A stretch of 64,000 nt of DNA from Doryteuthis pealeii (GCA_023376005.1 CM042150.1:77365177-77429176); one strand, 5' to 3'; positions 1-11,487 are shown, numbered from the stretch's first letter. The notes: generated from the sequence alone by a model not told the origin. Numbers and translations: made by a program.

Positions 1-300
1 ATCGAATGGCGCGAATAGAAGACGGTTTTAATTTTCTTCTCCGAGGAATAAAAGACGATCGGTTTAGTTTGATGAAACCTTTAACGTTTGAGGAAGATTT
101 TTCAAGCAACAATCTTTGGAACAAGAGATATTTCTGTATAACTCATCAGCAATTGCTAATGACATTCACTACGTACAAAAGCCAAAAGTAAATCGACTAA
201 GCAAAACTGGAGTTATTTAAAATGAAAAGGTATCGAGTGACACATGCATACATTAAAAGTACGTAGACAGTGGGTGCAAAAGTCTTAAAGACACACACAC

Positions 301-303
<3 letters not shown>
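1..303. other. AT-rich flank, no recognised gene
   Basis: An open frame at 6-191 (61 codons, +) has no motif I recognise and no splice-consistent neighbour, so it is not called as a gene. Confidence 0.4.

Positions 304-353
<50 letters not shown>
304..353. repeat. (TA)n microsatellite
   Basis: About 25 uninterrupted TA units, preceded by a short (CA)n. Confidence 0.97.
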
Positions 354-355
<2 letters not shown>

Positions 356-1144
356 TATTTATGCACCCTATACTCTTGTAAGCTTATTTTATTGAAAAGA
401 AGAAACAAGAATTTGTTTTTTTCAATTTTTATTGCTGTTTTCTTGTAGTGGCAACTTCGATTGAAAGTTGTTTTAAAACTGATAATTCTTCAAGACATGC
501 ACTCCCGAATTTTTTAGAAGTTTTTTTTTTAAGGAATGCTCCCTACAAATTAGCATCAGGATACTTTTCTTCTACAATAAATAATTTGGGACAATTTTCA
601 ATAGATATTTTTCAATTGACTTTTTAAGAATTCAAACATTTTATTGAGAAAGAAAATTATTTCAGAATTCAGATAAAACATAGGTTTATTTTCCCGATCC
701 GAAAAAGCAGATAAAAAGAGCGTACAAAGCTGGCTACTGTCGCTAAGGAGCATTCCTTAAAAAAGTGTATCTTGAACATAACATAAAACTGTCCCTTGTT
801 TAAAAAAGGCTAGTACTATCATCGAAGTACAGGTACTTAGACCCATCTTTGATCATTGTCAGTGATTTCTGGATTTTTGGATTTGTTCTGTGATCATAAA
901 ATCATTTTCCATCACGTGCTGGTAACGTCATGTGTAAACGAATAGATTGTTATTGAAGGTGAAGAGATAGCAGTAAAGAATCCTTAAGTCCAGAACACAG
1001 TTGTACTACGTCCTCTACAAGGATCAAAGTTGTACCCGTACATGGACTATACCAATAGGAACATCGGACATTTGCAACATCTTGCTCACCGACTAGAAAA
1101 GTATCAATACATATCTATACAACAAATCTTTCTCTGTTACTTTT

Positions 1145-1147
<3 letters not shown>
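354..1147. other. AT-rich intergenic sequence
   Basis: I see no open frame of note, RNA gene or repeat shared with the rest of the window. Confidence 0.4.

Positions 1148-1213
<66 letters not shown>
1148..1213. repeat. (CA)n(TA)n compound microsatellite
   Basis: About 18 CA units run directly into about 15 TA units. The array abuts the left end of the inverted repeat that follows. Confidence 0.97.
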
Positions 1214-1217
<4 letters not shown>

Positions 1218-1450
1218 TCAATTTTCTGAGTTTTTAAAGATCAATGTTTATTATAAACAGCTACCCAGGTTTCTTGCTAGGGCGCAATCATCATGTCGTT
1301 AAATTAGATCCCATGGTGTTTATTAACATGGTTATTAATAAACACCATGGGATCTAATTTAACAACCTGATGATTGCGCCCTAGCAAGAAACCTGCGTAG
1401 CTGTTTATAATAAACATTGATCTTTAAAACTCAGCAAATTAAATAAATAT
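1211..1450. repeat. Foldback element, ~115-bp arms
   Basis: Left arm 1211-1326 and right arm 1335-1450 are near-perfect reverse complements with an 8-bp loop. Both arms contain the blocks 'gatcaatgtttattataaac' and 'ccatggtgtttattaa' in opposite orientation. The few mismatches and small indels suggest a fairly recent foldback (MITE-like) insertion or inverted duplication. No coding capacity and no clear target-site duplication. Confidence 0.9.
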
Positions 1451-2428
1451 TAGCTCTCACAATTTGTGATTGAGCACTGTATTTTCTTTGTTTCATCACA
1501 CAAAAAAAATTGTTATATATATATATATATATAATATTTTGTGCTTTTTTACCTCAGGAAGGCTCCCAGAGTAAAGAGAGCAAAGTAAACGCGGAAAATT
1601 TGTTTTTCGGATATTCTAAAAAAAAAAAACAGTAAGTGTAGTAATTTGTGAGTAATTTTTACAAGTATTTATTTAAGGCTACTAGTATATAAATAATGGT
1701 ATTCGAATCCTAAATAGAGACGTAAGTGATGGAGTAACATTAAAAACATGTTTTTTTCTGACTTGTACTCGTTCCCTGTGTCTTTTCTATCAATTTACAT
1801 GAAAGATCAAAGTTAATCCCACAGTACATAAAACGTTCATTTTTCTCGCTTTCGTTACACTTAGTTTTGCGCTTGTCATCTTCATTGCCACAGGGAATCT
1901 TTCCTTCGCAGGAAACTCGTCTGCAGCTTAGTCGGTAATGCTATTAATTTGCACACGTTTTTCTTTTTCTGATGAAAAATTGTTTAAAAAGAGAGCGTAG
2001 TTCTGGCTTTCTGAAGTTGACAGTATACTTAAGGGAATAAAACAGTTGGTTTCGGCTTGACTGCCTAGTAATTAGTATATTTCAATGAAGTGTACGAAGT
2101 CTCTTCAATTCTGATTAGAAAGAAAAAAATGATAAAACATTAGATAAATATATGGAAGCAAAGCATTCCTTCAATTTGGAAGTTGGATTGAGTTTATTAA
2201 AACATTATGATAATTTTGTGATACACCGAAGACTGCTTTATTTCTTTATATATATAATGGGCTTATTATATCTGTATCACCTGTATACATTTCTGAAATT
2301 AATAAAATATTATGCAACACATTTACCTTAAACATATGAATTCCCTATTCTGTCACTATATTGTGCATTAAATACAAAAAACGAAAAATTATTTCTGTCA
2401 TTGTTTTGAATGCATTCTACATAATACT

Positions 2429-2432
<4 letters not shown>
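1451..2432. other. AT-rich intergenic sequence
   Basis: Contains a (TA)10 run at 1514-1533 and a short TA run near 2245. No gene or interspersed family was recognised. Confidence 0.4.
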
Positions 2433-2498
<66 letters not shown>

Positions 2499-2512
2499 TA
2501 CACACACACACA

Positions 2513-2565
<53 letters not shown>

Positions 2566-2628
2566 AAAATAACGATAGAAATAGATTATATGTTTTTTTC
2601 ACACACAATCTCTCTATCTCGTTATTCT

Positions 2629-2712
<84 letters not shown>
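2433..2712. repeat. Compound (CT)n(CA)n double array
   Basis: Two consecutive CT/CA blocks (2433-2560 and about 2613-2711) flank a 50-bp spacer beginning with 'gtgtgtgaaaa' and carrying 'tttttcacacac' in inverted form. This array alone produces the 185-codon open frame across 2361-2918, which is therefore not a gene. Confidence 0.95.
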
Positions 2713-2714
<2 letters not shown>

Positions 2715-2898
2715 TTTCTACTACACTGTTACAATCTGCTTTCTCTGTTTCTATTATTCTTTGATACTTTCTCTTTCTCTTTCTCTCTCATTCTGTTACT
2801 CCCTACTTTCTGTGTTTCTATAATTTTTCTTATAGCCTTTTCTCTCTATTTTATCATTATTCACATGTCACATCTCTTTGTCAATACAAGTCTTTTAC

Positions 2899-2966
2899 CA
2901 GGATGGCTTTGGCATTAAACAATCCACAAAGGGTGATATACCATTAACAAAGAAACCAAAGCAAAC
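2899..2966 (+). repeat. Family G/D-type 3' tail fragment
   Basis: Contains 'ggcattaaacaatccacaaa' followed by 'ggtgatataccattaac', the tail motif shared with copies at 8.4, 21.1, 30.2, 42.2 and 51.8 kb. The rest of the element is not recognisable here. Confidence 0.6.
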
Positions 2967-3171
2967 CTAATACTACTAATAAACCAGTACAAATAACAGA
3001 AGATAAAAATGATAATAAACCAGTACAAATAACAGAAGATAAAAAAAACTACAATCCTCTGGGATTTTGCAATCAAAACTGATAGAAAAAATTAGGAGAA
3101 ATAAACCAGATATAGTAGTTAAGGACTATAAATAAAAAAAAACATACCTTTTGATAAAGCTGGAAATTATA

Positions 3172-3182
3172 TAATAATAATA

Positions 3183-3231
<49 letters not shown>
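3172..3231. repeat. (TAA)n microsatellite
   Basis: About 19 TAA/AAT units, one interruption near the start. It directly abuts a LINE 3'-end fragment, as does the (AAT)n at 40.43 kb. Confidence 0.95.
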
Positions 3232-3400
3232 CTGGAAATAAGAGGAAGAATTGAGACCATCCAGAAAACAGCACTGTTGAAATCATATGGAATACTCAGA
3301 AGAGTCCTGGAGATGGAATACCCAGAAGAGTCCTGGAGATGTTTATACGATCTCTAAATGTCAACAAAACTGATGCTGCACTCTCAAATTCATACACAAG
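3231..3400 (+). pseudogene. LINE-type ORF C-terminal fragment
   Basis: Reads LEIRGRIETIQKTALL then ILRRVLEME, closely matching the open frame at 40471-40683 and the minus-strand copies at 59.1-59.6 kb. This is the extreme C-terminus of a non-LTR-type polyprotein (after the RT domain); the clade cannot be assigned. A 26-bp stretch is tandemly duplicated (3289-3314 and 3315-3340, one mismatch), which breaks the frame. The 5' end is truncated at the (TAA)n array. Confidence 0.65.
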
Positions 3401-3577
3401 TACAGATAAATAGGTACACAATTTATCACGGGTACCATGCAAAAGCATTCAGTAACCTTATTCTCAACAACACAAAATTTGGTGCTATGCATTTCATTTG
3501 ATTATCAAAGGAAACAAGAATGAAAAAAGACAGGAAGAAACAAAGTGATGCTGAGAAAGGCTAAAGTAAATAACGTT

Positions 3578-3588
3578 TGATATATATA

Positions 3589-3619
<31 letters not shown>

Positions 3620-3650
3620 ACTATTATTATTATTATTATTATTATATTTT
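3578..3650. repeat. (TA)n then (ATT)n arrays
   Basis: TA array 3580-3618 then ATT units 3622-3647, ending exactly at the left terminus of the family I foldback. Confidence 0.93.
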
Positions 3651-3970
3651 TTGCTTGAAGGCAGTCACAATGCGTATATCGTATACAATTCGATAATTAA
3701 TAAAAATAATCATGACAAGCGAACTCGGCAAATATAGCCCCCTATGTAGAACATCGTGCAGCTGTTTCAACTTTAGTTCCCGGTTTCGATTTCTGTCGGA
3801 GAGAAATCGTAAGTATCCATCGCTGGTAAGACTTAATGAAGTTGAAACAGCTGTACAATGTTCTACGAAGGGCGATATTTGCCGAGTTCGCTTGTCATGG
3901 TTTTTTTATGAATTATCGAAGTTTATACGATATACGCATTGTAACTGCCTTCAAGCAAAAAATATAAATA
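3645..3970 (+). mobile_element. Family I foldback element
   Basis: Imperfect inverted repeat of about 320 bp. The outer arms are 'ttgcttgaaggcagt' (3651) and 'actgccttcaagcaa' (3945-3959); the inner arms carry 'gcgaactcggcaaatat' on each strand and 'gaacat...cagctgtttcaac' against 'gttgaaacagctg...gttct'. The right half matches the copy at 54.29-54.52 kb, where an intact hammerhead core lies. The inverted arrangement of two partial copies recalls the inverted or tandem termini of Penelope-like elements, but that assignment is inference. Confidence 0.8.
3815..3864 (+). ncRNA. Degenerate hammerhead ribozyme (family I)
   Basis: Aligns to the 54.37-kb hammerhead. Stem II (GACUU/AAGUU, loop AAUG), GAAA at 3844-3847 and the C(AGCU)G stem III followed by UA are kept. 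The box normally reading CUGAUGA is CUGGUAA at 3823-3829, with two core substitutions, and stem I pairing is broken. Probably inactive. Confidence 0.6.
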
Positions 3971-4015
3971 ATAATATACTTTTCTCAACAATGCTTCTAA
4001 AGCAAATTATCTCAA

Positions 4016-4018
<3 letters not shown>

Positions 4019-4089
<71 letters not shown>
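4019..4089. repeat. (TA)n(GA)n compound microsatellite
   Basis: About 24 TA units then about 11 GA units. Confidence 0.97.
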
Positions 4090-4239
4090 TTGAAAGAAAG
4101 AAAGTAAGTACTACAGGTTTCCCAGTTATTACTCATAATAAATAAATCATCTCTAAATTTTTCTGTGATATCATAAGAACGGAATATCTCGTTACTCAGG
4201 AGTGAGCCCAATTAGGTTGAACGAAAATCACATATACGC

Positions 4240-4242
<3 letters not shown>

Positions 4243-4275
<33 letters not shown>
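4243..4275. repeat. (TA)n microsatellite
   Basis: About 16 TA units. Confidence 0.95.
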
Positions 4276-4276
<1 letters not shown>

Positions 4277-4495
4277 CACGGTGACATTTACTCTTTATTT
4301 CTTAAACTCATATAAAAGTTTATCGAAATGTCAATATCTGTTTGCAAAACAATTTTAAACAACTTATTAATAATGAGGCTAACTTTTTAAATTTTTGTTA
4401 CTAATAATCAAAATAAAAGAATATAAATAAATGCTGCTTCTCATTTGAAATGTAAAGAAACGTTAGAGTCTATGGAAATGTTAACATATCTAACG

Positions 4496-4498
<3 letters not shown>

Positions 4499-4541
<43 letters not shown>

Positions 4542-4542
4542 G

Positions 4543-4587
<45 letters not shown>

Positions 4588-4600
4588 TGTGTGTGTGTAT
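4499..4600. repeat. (CT)n(TA)n(GT)n compound array
   Basis: CT units with two CTGT interruptions, then TA 4561-4587, then a short GT run. Confidence 0.96.
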
Positions 4601-4723
4601 GTTTATCCATCCAAATAAAATTTTACATCGTCGTTTACGGTGCTGCAATTTTATTTCATATGTGTGTGTATGCGAGCACGTGCATTATATACGCATACAC
4701 ACGCACTGACATACATACTCTCA

Positions 4724-4724
<1 letters not shown>

Positions 4725-4816
<92 letters not shown>
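4725..4816. repeat. (CA)n(TA)n compound array
   Basis: About 24 CA units with one AAACA interruption, then about 21 TA units. Confidence 0.96.
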
Positions 4817-4829
4817 GTATGTAGGTCTC

Positions 4830-5560
4830 TGAATTAAATCCCAGTTACAAAGCCGACTTCGAGAAAAACTTGCGTTTCTTCTGCCCTAAAATTACTACTT
4901 TCAGCATTTTGAAGCCATGATCGAGTCATAAGTATTCTATTTTTTGTCTCTGTGATATTCGTTTATATAATAAAAACAAAAAACCTTATTCTGAAAGACT
5001 ACAAGAAAGTTTTCAGAATAAAATCAATACTCGTGTGAATCTATCAGTTTCAATGACATGCCTAAGTGATGTTTCAAAACAAAGAATACGAAAGAAAGAA
5101 ATTCATTGCAGAAAGGAAATGATTTCTCGTGGGGAATATTAAGGAATCTTTATTTTTTCAAACCAAAGATTCAAAAATAATTATTAAAAAAACGAAAAAT
5201 CGCAGGTAGATTTCATGCACTTATTTCCTTCGGAACTCTACTAAAAATAATATTTTTACAGCAGACAGCATTTTCGATCGATTGTTTTTCTTCGCTATTG
5301 TTTGATTAAATGAGTGCTATCTTTACTATATCATTACATAACTGACAGTCATATTCTATTACCTTTACTCACAAAAAGAAAGTTAACGATGAACGAAAAG
5401 ACACAAATATATAAAAGGTTATTTTTTTAATCCCCAAAATAGCCAAGGAAGAAAATAATACCGTTAGAAAAAGAATCTATAACATTGATATCGAGGTGGT
5501 CCTATCGAAAGTCACTAAAACATTTTCTGAAACGTGGTATGCAATTGAATAGGATTGCTT
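4830..5560. other. AT-rich intergenic sequence
   Basis: No gene, RNA or shared repeat recognised. Confidence 0.4.
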
Positions 5561-5564
5561 GGTT

Positions 5565-6115
5565 GAATTTTATGGCATGTCAACTCTTGTTGGGTTATTT
5601 TATGCCGAAGACGTTTTGTTTTATTTATTCATGATGGGTATTAAAAAACAATTTTTAAAACACTTTTTTATATTCATTCTTTTTTCTATTTAACTAATAG
5701 ACGGGACCCTTACAGCTTCTACCACTCTGGATCAGTCGACCAAGGAGTAATGGCGATGAAGGTGTTCTCCACGCCCCACAGTGCACCAAAACATGCACTT
5801 CATCATCAGATGCAGTTTAACGACATACCCAGGACCCCGGCCACAGCTGTCTAGTACATATAAGGTAAAAAGAGTCTGGAGTTTGCCATAAAAGCAGCAG
5901 GGTTGGGATAATTACATAAGTGCAAGGTCTTGATGTGACCAGCCGATTTATTGGAGAGGGGGCTCCTGACCGCCCGTCTAGTATAAGTAAGTGCCAAAGT
6001 GGACTGTGCATGACTGCTCAGCCACCAGGAATCCGTCTTTAAGCATCATGGGGAGAATGTTACCCCTCTGCTGGTGTGCAATCGATGTATTCTACTGCCC
6101 CATCCAACAGGGCGG
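5565..6115 (-). mobile_element. Family D element
   Basis: Minus-strand copy. The tail 'ttatggcatgtcaactc' is at about 5571, the body around 5720-5840 includes 'taatggcgatgaagg' and 'catcatcagatgcagttta', and the head is near 6060-6110 ('cccctctgctgg' followed by 'tattctactgccc'). It carries extra or divergent sequence at about 5845-6030 compared with other copies. Non-coding; the mobilising class is unknown. Confidence 0.7.
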
Positions 6116-6479
6116 ACAGCTGAAGATGAGCAAACTTGTTCGATATTATAAAGATTACAAAATTTCAAAGAATTACAAAGGCACTGAAAGCAATAATTGA
6201 AACAAAATTTCATATCAGTCAAGGTTAACCTGACAACAGAAATGTGATATTAATTCAATGCGCTGATAATTAACCTCTTTTCTAAATTCAAATGCAACAA
6301 TATAAATGAAAACCTTGGAAATTTCACTTTCTAAAAATCTTAAATAAATAACAATTTGTTTCTTTATTTCTAAAGCAATACTAGTCATTGTTAAGTTTGT
6401 ATTATTACAAACTGTTAGGAGCTGTTGTTGCACAGGGTGTATTCAAAATGTATTAAAACAAGCTCTATTTATCAAGGCA

Positions 6480-6865
6480 GAAATAAACAATTTTCTTATA
6501 AAAAAAGCCTCGCCCTGTAAACGGGCTTAGAATACACCGACTGTATACCCTGCAGTAGGGTAAGACCCTCTTCTCAAAATAGTATTGTCCTGGGTATAAC
6601 ACTAAACTGCATTTGAGGGTGAGGCTTTAGTTCTGGAGATCTGGGGAATGTTGACCTTATTGACCTTACTCACAAGTTCACTCTGACGCGGAGTGGTTGT
6701 ACCTGTTAATATTCCATCTACGGATCAAATAAACCTATTAAATTGATTCGTATTTAATAGAACAGTGTAGATATGAACGTACAATGAACACAATTCCCTA
6801 ATCTCAGGGCATGAAATTAACTCAGGCAGGCTGACATGACGTTAGAATGAATCAACCAAATCTTA
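6480..6865 (+). mobile_element. Family D element, near complete
   Basis: Runs from the head 'cgccctgtaaacgggcttag' through 'ctgcagtagggtaagaccc', the body 'cactaaactgcatttg...gaggctttagttctgg' and 'actctgacgcggagtggttg', to the tail 'gcaggctgacatgacgtta'. It is one of the best copies for defining the family. With the preceding minus-strand copy it forms a head-to-head pair about 390 bp apart. Confidence 0.75.
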
Positions 6866-8254
6866 CAGTTAAAATTAATTTAAGAAACGAGAAAAAAGTG
6901 GCCCCGGATTGATTCTTGCGAGTATGGATAGTGCTACACTTACACAAAGCTATGTTTCACCAGAAACTGCTGAGCAAAAGTATCAATATTTGGCCCATAT
7001 TCGTCTCGACTTCTTTCTATACATTCCAGCATCATCAGTTAATGATTTAACTCGCTCAGATCAGCACATATTTTTATTTAATTTTGAAAGATTGAAAAAA
7101 TTATAAATATTCACTCTCAGTACTTTTTGTCACACTTCGTAAATGCTTTGAAGATTGGTATGATTTAACATTAAAGTAAAATTGTGTTTCTGTCTTCGAG
7201 GTGTGATACTTGTGTTTGTATCTTTGTTTTCTTTGAGAGAAAGGGTGTTTACTTATCTGTTTCTTTTGGATTTGTGATACATCATTAAAAAGAACATGAA
7301 GCAAATTAACAGCAGATATATATCTAGCTAAATATATATTTAATTACAGTTAAAAGACAGATCACATACTGAAAGAGAATTCACATAGATATTTACAATA
7401 AGTAAGGCGTAGTAAAAACACAGAGGCTACAGTCTACCATGGAGGCGCGCTTAGCTTAATGATTATCGTTATAGCAAAAGGATTCGACAACCCAAATCCA
7501 AATCTTGGACGAGTCTTAAAGGAATTAAACTCAATCAATCAATCGTATGCATTTGACTGATTCTCTATAAAAGCAGATACATTTTATCTGTCGGTATGCA
7601 TATATTCATATCTGTGATTATGGATAAATAGTGATTCAAATTCACGAACATGTATCTATGTATGTAAGTTGTTTGAATGTATTCAGCATTCATTTATATG
7701 TGGAGGAAGCATCTTAAACTTGTGACAAAAAGAAACAATTCGATAAACCCATTAAAACAAAGCTTAGCACTAAATTTTCTAATCAGAGACAATGATTGCA
7801 TTGTGAACGCATTTGTTTCTTATAAAAGGTTGATAAATTGAAATGATTTTTTATTGATTTTCTCGTCAGCAGATCAAGGTTGTCTTTTTCCTTAATGTAA
7901 AATCATTAATTCTTGATTGTATCACTTGATTCTAAATACTTCCGAAGGCGGTTATATTGCAATATCGTACACACAAACACTGTTTCTCATGTAACATTTT
8001 CTATTGATCGAACCTTTGAAATATTGCATTTTTCCAAAAAGCTCATTCTCCGTTTGTCATTAGATATTATTACTGCCGCTTTACTTTTAACTGATTTCCT
8101 TGTTGTAGAGTCAGAATTTACGTATTTTCTAAAATTATTTATTCTAACGTTGAACGTAAAAGAACTAAACACACTTTCGATATATTATGCCTTTTTTTAT
8201 TTTCAGAAAAGTAAAAATGCAACACAAAGAAAATCACATAGAAATTAGCAGGGG
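6866..8254. other. AT-rich intergenic sequence
   Basis: Contains a possible degenerate tRNA-like SINE head at about 7445-7515 ('cttagcttaatgattatcg' as A-box-like, 'aatccaaatcttgg' as B-box-like). An open frame at 7913-8248 is low-complexity and unrecognised. Confidence 0.35.
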
Positions 8255-8465
8255 AGGGTTTTCGTAGCGTAGTGGTCAGCGACATCATAGTAAGCGAGTT
8301 GGAATTTAAGTCACGCTAGTAGGTTCGCTTTTGGACTTATATCCTTGGTAAAGGTTGGAACCCCCTCAAGCCCAGCTAATAGTACCACTAATGCTATTCT
8401 GCAAGGATGGTTTTGGCATTATATAAACCATGAAGTTTGATATGCTATTAAACAAATAAACCAAA
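8255..8465 (+). mobile_element. SINE, family G
   Basis: tRNA-like head with A-box-like 'tagcgtagtggtcagc' and a decayed B box near 8308, then the shared body 'ccttggtaaaggttgg' and 'aatagtaccact', then the tail 'ggcattatataaacc...gttgatatgc' type ending in an AAACAAATAAACC-like run. Compare the minus-strand copy at 16.3-16.5 kb. Confidence 0.7.
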
Positions 8466-8929
8466 ACAAATCTTAGAAATAAAGTATAATAAAGAAGATG
8501 TGAATCCGATATTACAGAAAAAATATCTCATCAATGATATGCTAAAGTATTTGTTACATAAAGAGGAATAGGAGATGAAAAATTATCTAAACCACTCTAT
8601 ATAACTATCGAATACTTTAAAAAACTTCTAGAACACGATGGGCCCATGCTGTTACAGCGGTTCATGATAATAATATGATTCTATTTAGGAAGGAGGGAAC
8701 ACGATATATCGAAACATTGGATGATGAAAAATGTCAGCCAATATAAAAGAATATCCAACAGAATTATCAGATTTTACTGGAAATTAAAACATTTTAACTA
8801 TATTGTTGCGATACATATTTCACTGTGATGTTTTTTGTGTTTCATTTATATAATTGAACAAAACATTAAAATTTTGTAAGAAGATGAGAAAATAAGGCGG
8901 TGGTTTTTAACGGAACAATATAAGTTAGG

Positions 8930-9075
8930 GTAACACATCCATAAAGTCAACAGCGCTTGGAAACTTCTCAACTATGCATTCTTCAAACCAAACTGATTTT
9001 AAAATCGCATAGACGAGAAACCGACTGTTACAAGCGCCGCTGACTTTATGTATTCGCTAATCAAACTCTGATATA
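8930..9075. repeat. Foldback repeat, ~45-bp arms
   Basis: 'cataaagtcaacagcgcttg' (8940) is matched in reverse by 'caagcgccgctgactttatg' (9031-9050), and 'actatgc' pairs with 'gcatag' towards the loop (about 8979-9005). Flanks pair more weakly. MITE-like; no coding capacity. Confidence 0.75.
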
Positions 9076-9136
9076 TATCCTTTACCAATGATATTGATAT
9101 CTTTTTACATATGAATATTGCAGACTATATTATTAG

Positions 9137-9138
<2 letters not shown>

Positions 9139-9184
<46 letters not shown>
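9139..9184. repeat. (TA)n microsatellite
   Basis: About 23 TA units, ending exactly where family H begins. Confidence 0.96.
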
Positions 9185-9189
<5 letters not shown>

Positions 9190-9276
9190 GTAAACAAACA
9201 CACGATGTGTTTTGATATGGCTTTTTAGCCGACAATTTTTGGGAGAATATGCGCTTAATTGAAGTCAAAAGATAAT
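9184..9276 (+). repeat. Family H repeat, copy 1
   Basis: 'gatatggctttttagccgac' and 'gcttaattgaagtca' are shared almost base for base with 34083-34170. In both copies the repeat begins with 'gagag' immediately after a (TA)n array. Confidence 0.8.
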
Positions 9277-9341
9277 CGTACCAACAAAAATAATCTATTT
9301 GTACAATATTTTGGCCAAAAGAAAAAAAACAATTTATATGC

Positions 9342-9379
9342 ATATATATATATATATATATATATAAGATATATATATT
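9342..9379. repeat. (TA)n microsatellite
   Basis: About 18 TA units with one AGA interruption. Confidence 0.95.
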
Positions 9380-9440
9380 CATACAAAACTGCCAGCTAAT
9401 AAGTAAAAATTGCTCAATACCTAAGTAGAGCAAATAATAC

Positions 9441-9582
9441 AGATAAATCTAATGTCAGACGAACCTGCTAAAAATGTTCGCTTAATGCTCTTCAGGGCTA
9501 AGATCTGACTTAATGCTCTTCGCTTAGCCCTGAAGAGCATAAGCGAAACTTTTAGTAGGTTCGTCTGACTCATTAGATTTAT

Positions 9583-9584
<2 letters not shown>
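9441..9584. repeat. Inverted repeat, ~62-bp arms
   Basis: Left arm 9441-9502 and right arm 9522-9584 are close reverse complements ('cttcagggctaag' against 'cttagccctgaag' at the base of the loop). The 19-bp loop contains 'cttaatgctcttc', a third, direct copy of an arm segment, suggesting a fold-back template-switch origin. TA arrays lie on both sides. Confidence 0.88.

Positions 9585-9585
<1 letters not shown>

Positions 9586-9616
<31 letters not shown>
9586..9616. repeat. (TA)n microsatellite
   Basis: About 15 TA units directly abutting the inverted repeat. Confidence 0.95.
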
Positions 9617-9618
<2 letters not shown>

Positions 9619-10111
9619 ATTCTGATAAATTTAGACGAAGACAAATAAATCATGCCAGTTGTTATTTTCGATGAAAGTGCCTCGTTACTTTTCTGCCAAT
9701 AACTAATTGTTGTTGATAAACAGAAAGTCTATCCTTTCTGGGAGGGGGACACCTCATATGATAATTAGAAAGTAAGACTTGCTACATTTGTTCGTCTGCA
9801 GTCCGATGTCTACGAATAGACAAATGATGACGGTAAGCACGTGTCAGTTGGTGAAGGCGGCTAAACGCAACGTACGAGGGGCACAGTGACTCAATCAGCG
9901 TGACCAACATCAAGACAGAATAATCTATTAATCAAAATCGATGCATCAATGAGTGAAAAGGACTCGATCAACATCCATCACAGACAATATCGATCAGTGA
10001 AATGCTGACAGACGCTTCACTTCCCTCTTCTGTTCGATTTTGTGTTTCATTTGCTTCGCAAAATGTTCGACTTTTTTTTTACATTATTCTATCGTCGGCG
10101 CTTGTCTGGTT
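9617..10111. other. Intergenic sequence
   Basis: No gene or shared repeat recognised. Confidence 0.4.
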
Positions 10112-10404
10112 ATATATATATTTACCAACCCCTCAGCACGAGCAGGATGTGACACAAGGTCAATATCTTAAGCGGAGTTCAACGGGTTTGAATTCAGAGT
10201 TTTCCTTCTCCTAGACCAATTGCCTAACCAAGGTTAAAGAGCCTAGTCTGCCCTACTATTATCCATAGCTGGAGGGAGAGTAGGATTCATACCTTTCCCA
10301 AGGGTATTAGCGCTAAGTGAAATGCAATTACCACATCCAGGATTTGAACTCGGGGCGATGAGTCCATTTCCCATGACTTTAACCATTTCACCAAGCGCTT
10401 CCAT
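10112..10404 (-). mobile_element. SINE, family B, full length
   Basis: Read on the minus strand: tRNA-like head with B box 'gagttcaaatcctgg' type (plus-strand 'ccaggatttgaactcg' at about 10341), body 'aatacccttgggaaaggtat', 'ctccctccagctatgg' and 'ggagaaggaaaactctgaat', then 'gacacaaggtc' type sequence and the end '...ggggttggtaaata' running into a short TA array. TA runs sit at both ends. Confidence 0.85.
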
Positions 10405-10549
10405 ATATATATATATTTAATGTGTATATTGTATTTGTTAAATTAAATCTTTATAACACTATCAACGTTTCGTCTTAAAACTCGACTCAGTAATAAATCT
10501 CATTATCATTGGTTATTTGTATTCAGCTTTTAATATTGACACAAGTTTA

Positions 10550-11358
10550 TTTCACATAAACATTTAGCTCAGTCTGTTTCTTCCTATCTACCTAGCTCAG
10601 TATGTTCCTATCTATCTATGTATCTAACCCAGTCTGTTCCTATCTATATATCTAACCCACTCGGTTCCTATCTCTATATATATCTGGCCATGTCTGTTCC
10701 TAGCTATCTATATATCTTGCCCAGTCTATTGATATTTATCTACCAATCATGCCCAGTCTGTTCATATCTATCTACTCTGCCCAGTCTGTTCATATTTATC
10801 TATCTATCTATTTATCGATCTATATATCTAGGTTAGTCTGTTCATATCTCTCTTTGTACCTACCTACCTACCAACCTATCTAGCTCAGTCTGTTCCTATC
10901 TATCCATAACAGGCAGGCTAGCTATTTTGCTCAGTCTTATCCTATCAATATAGATATCTTGCCCAATCCGTTCCTGCCTATCTAGCTATCTTGCTCAGTT
11001 TGTTCCTATATATATATATATATATATTTTATCTTGCCCAGTCTGTGCCTATATATTTATCTTTCCCAGTCTGATCCTATCTATCTAGCTATCTTACCTA
11101 CTCTGTCCCTATCTATCTATCTATCTATATCTATCTATCTAGCTATCTTGCTCAGTCTGTTTCTATCTATCTACCTATCACGCTCAGTCTGTTCCTATCT
11201 ATCTATATATCTATTTATATATCTATCTATCGATCTATCTATCTATTTATCTATCTATCTAGCTCTGTCCGTCCCTATCTATCTAGCTATTATACCAGTC
11301 TGTCTCTATCTATATAGCCCAGTCTGTTCATATGTATCTATTTTTGCTCAGTCTGTTC

Positions 11359-11436
<78 letters not shown>

Positions 11437-11487
11437 CTCACTGTGTTCCTATCTATCTACCTTGCTCTGTCTGTTCACAGAATGAGC

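Noticed and set aside
125..165. Hammerhead on the minus strand ('gctgatgag...gaaat')
   Set aside because: No stem II complement between the two boxes and no cleavage triplet.
2361..2918. 185-codon open frame
   Set aside because: Entirely a translation of CT/CA arrays (Leu-Ser and Thr-His runs).
9190..9260. Hammerhead on the minus strand of family H ('ggctaaaaagccatatcaaaac')
   Set aside because: Superficial resemblance only: the CUGAUGA box would need four changes and GAAA reads AAAA.
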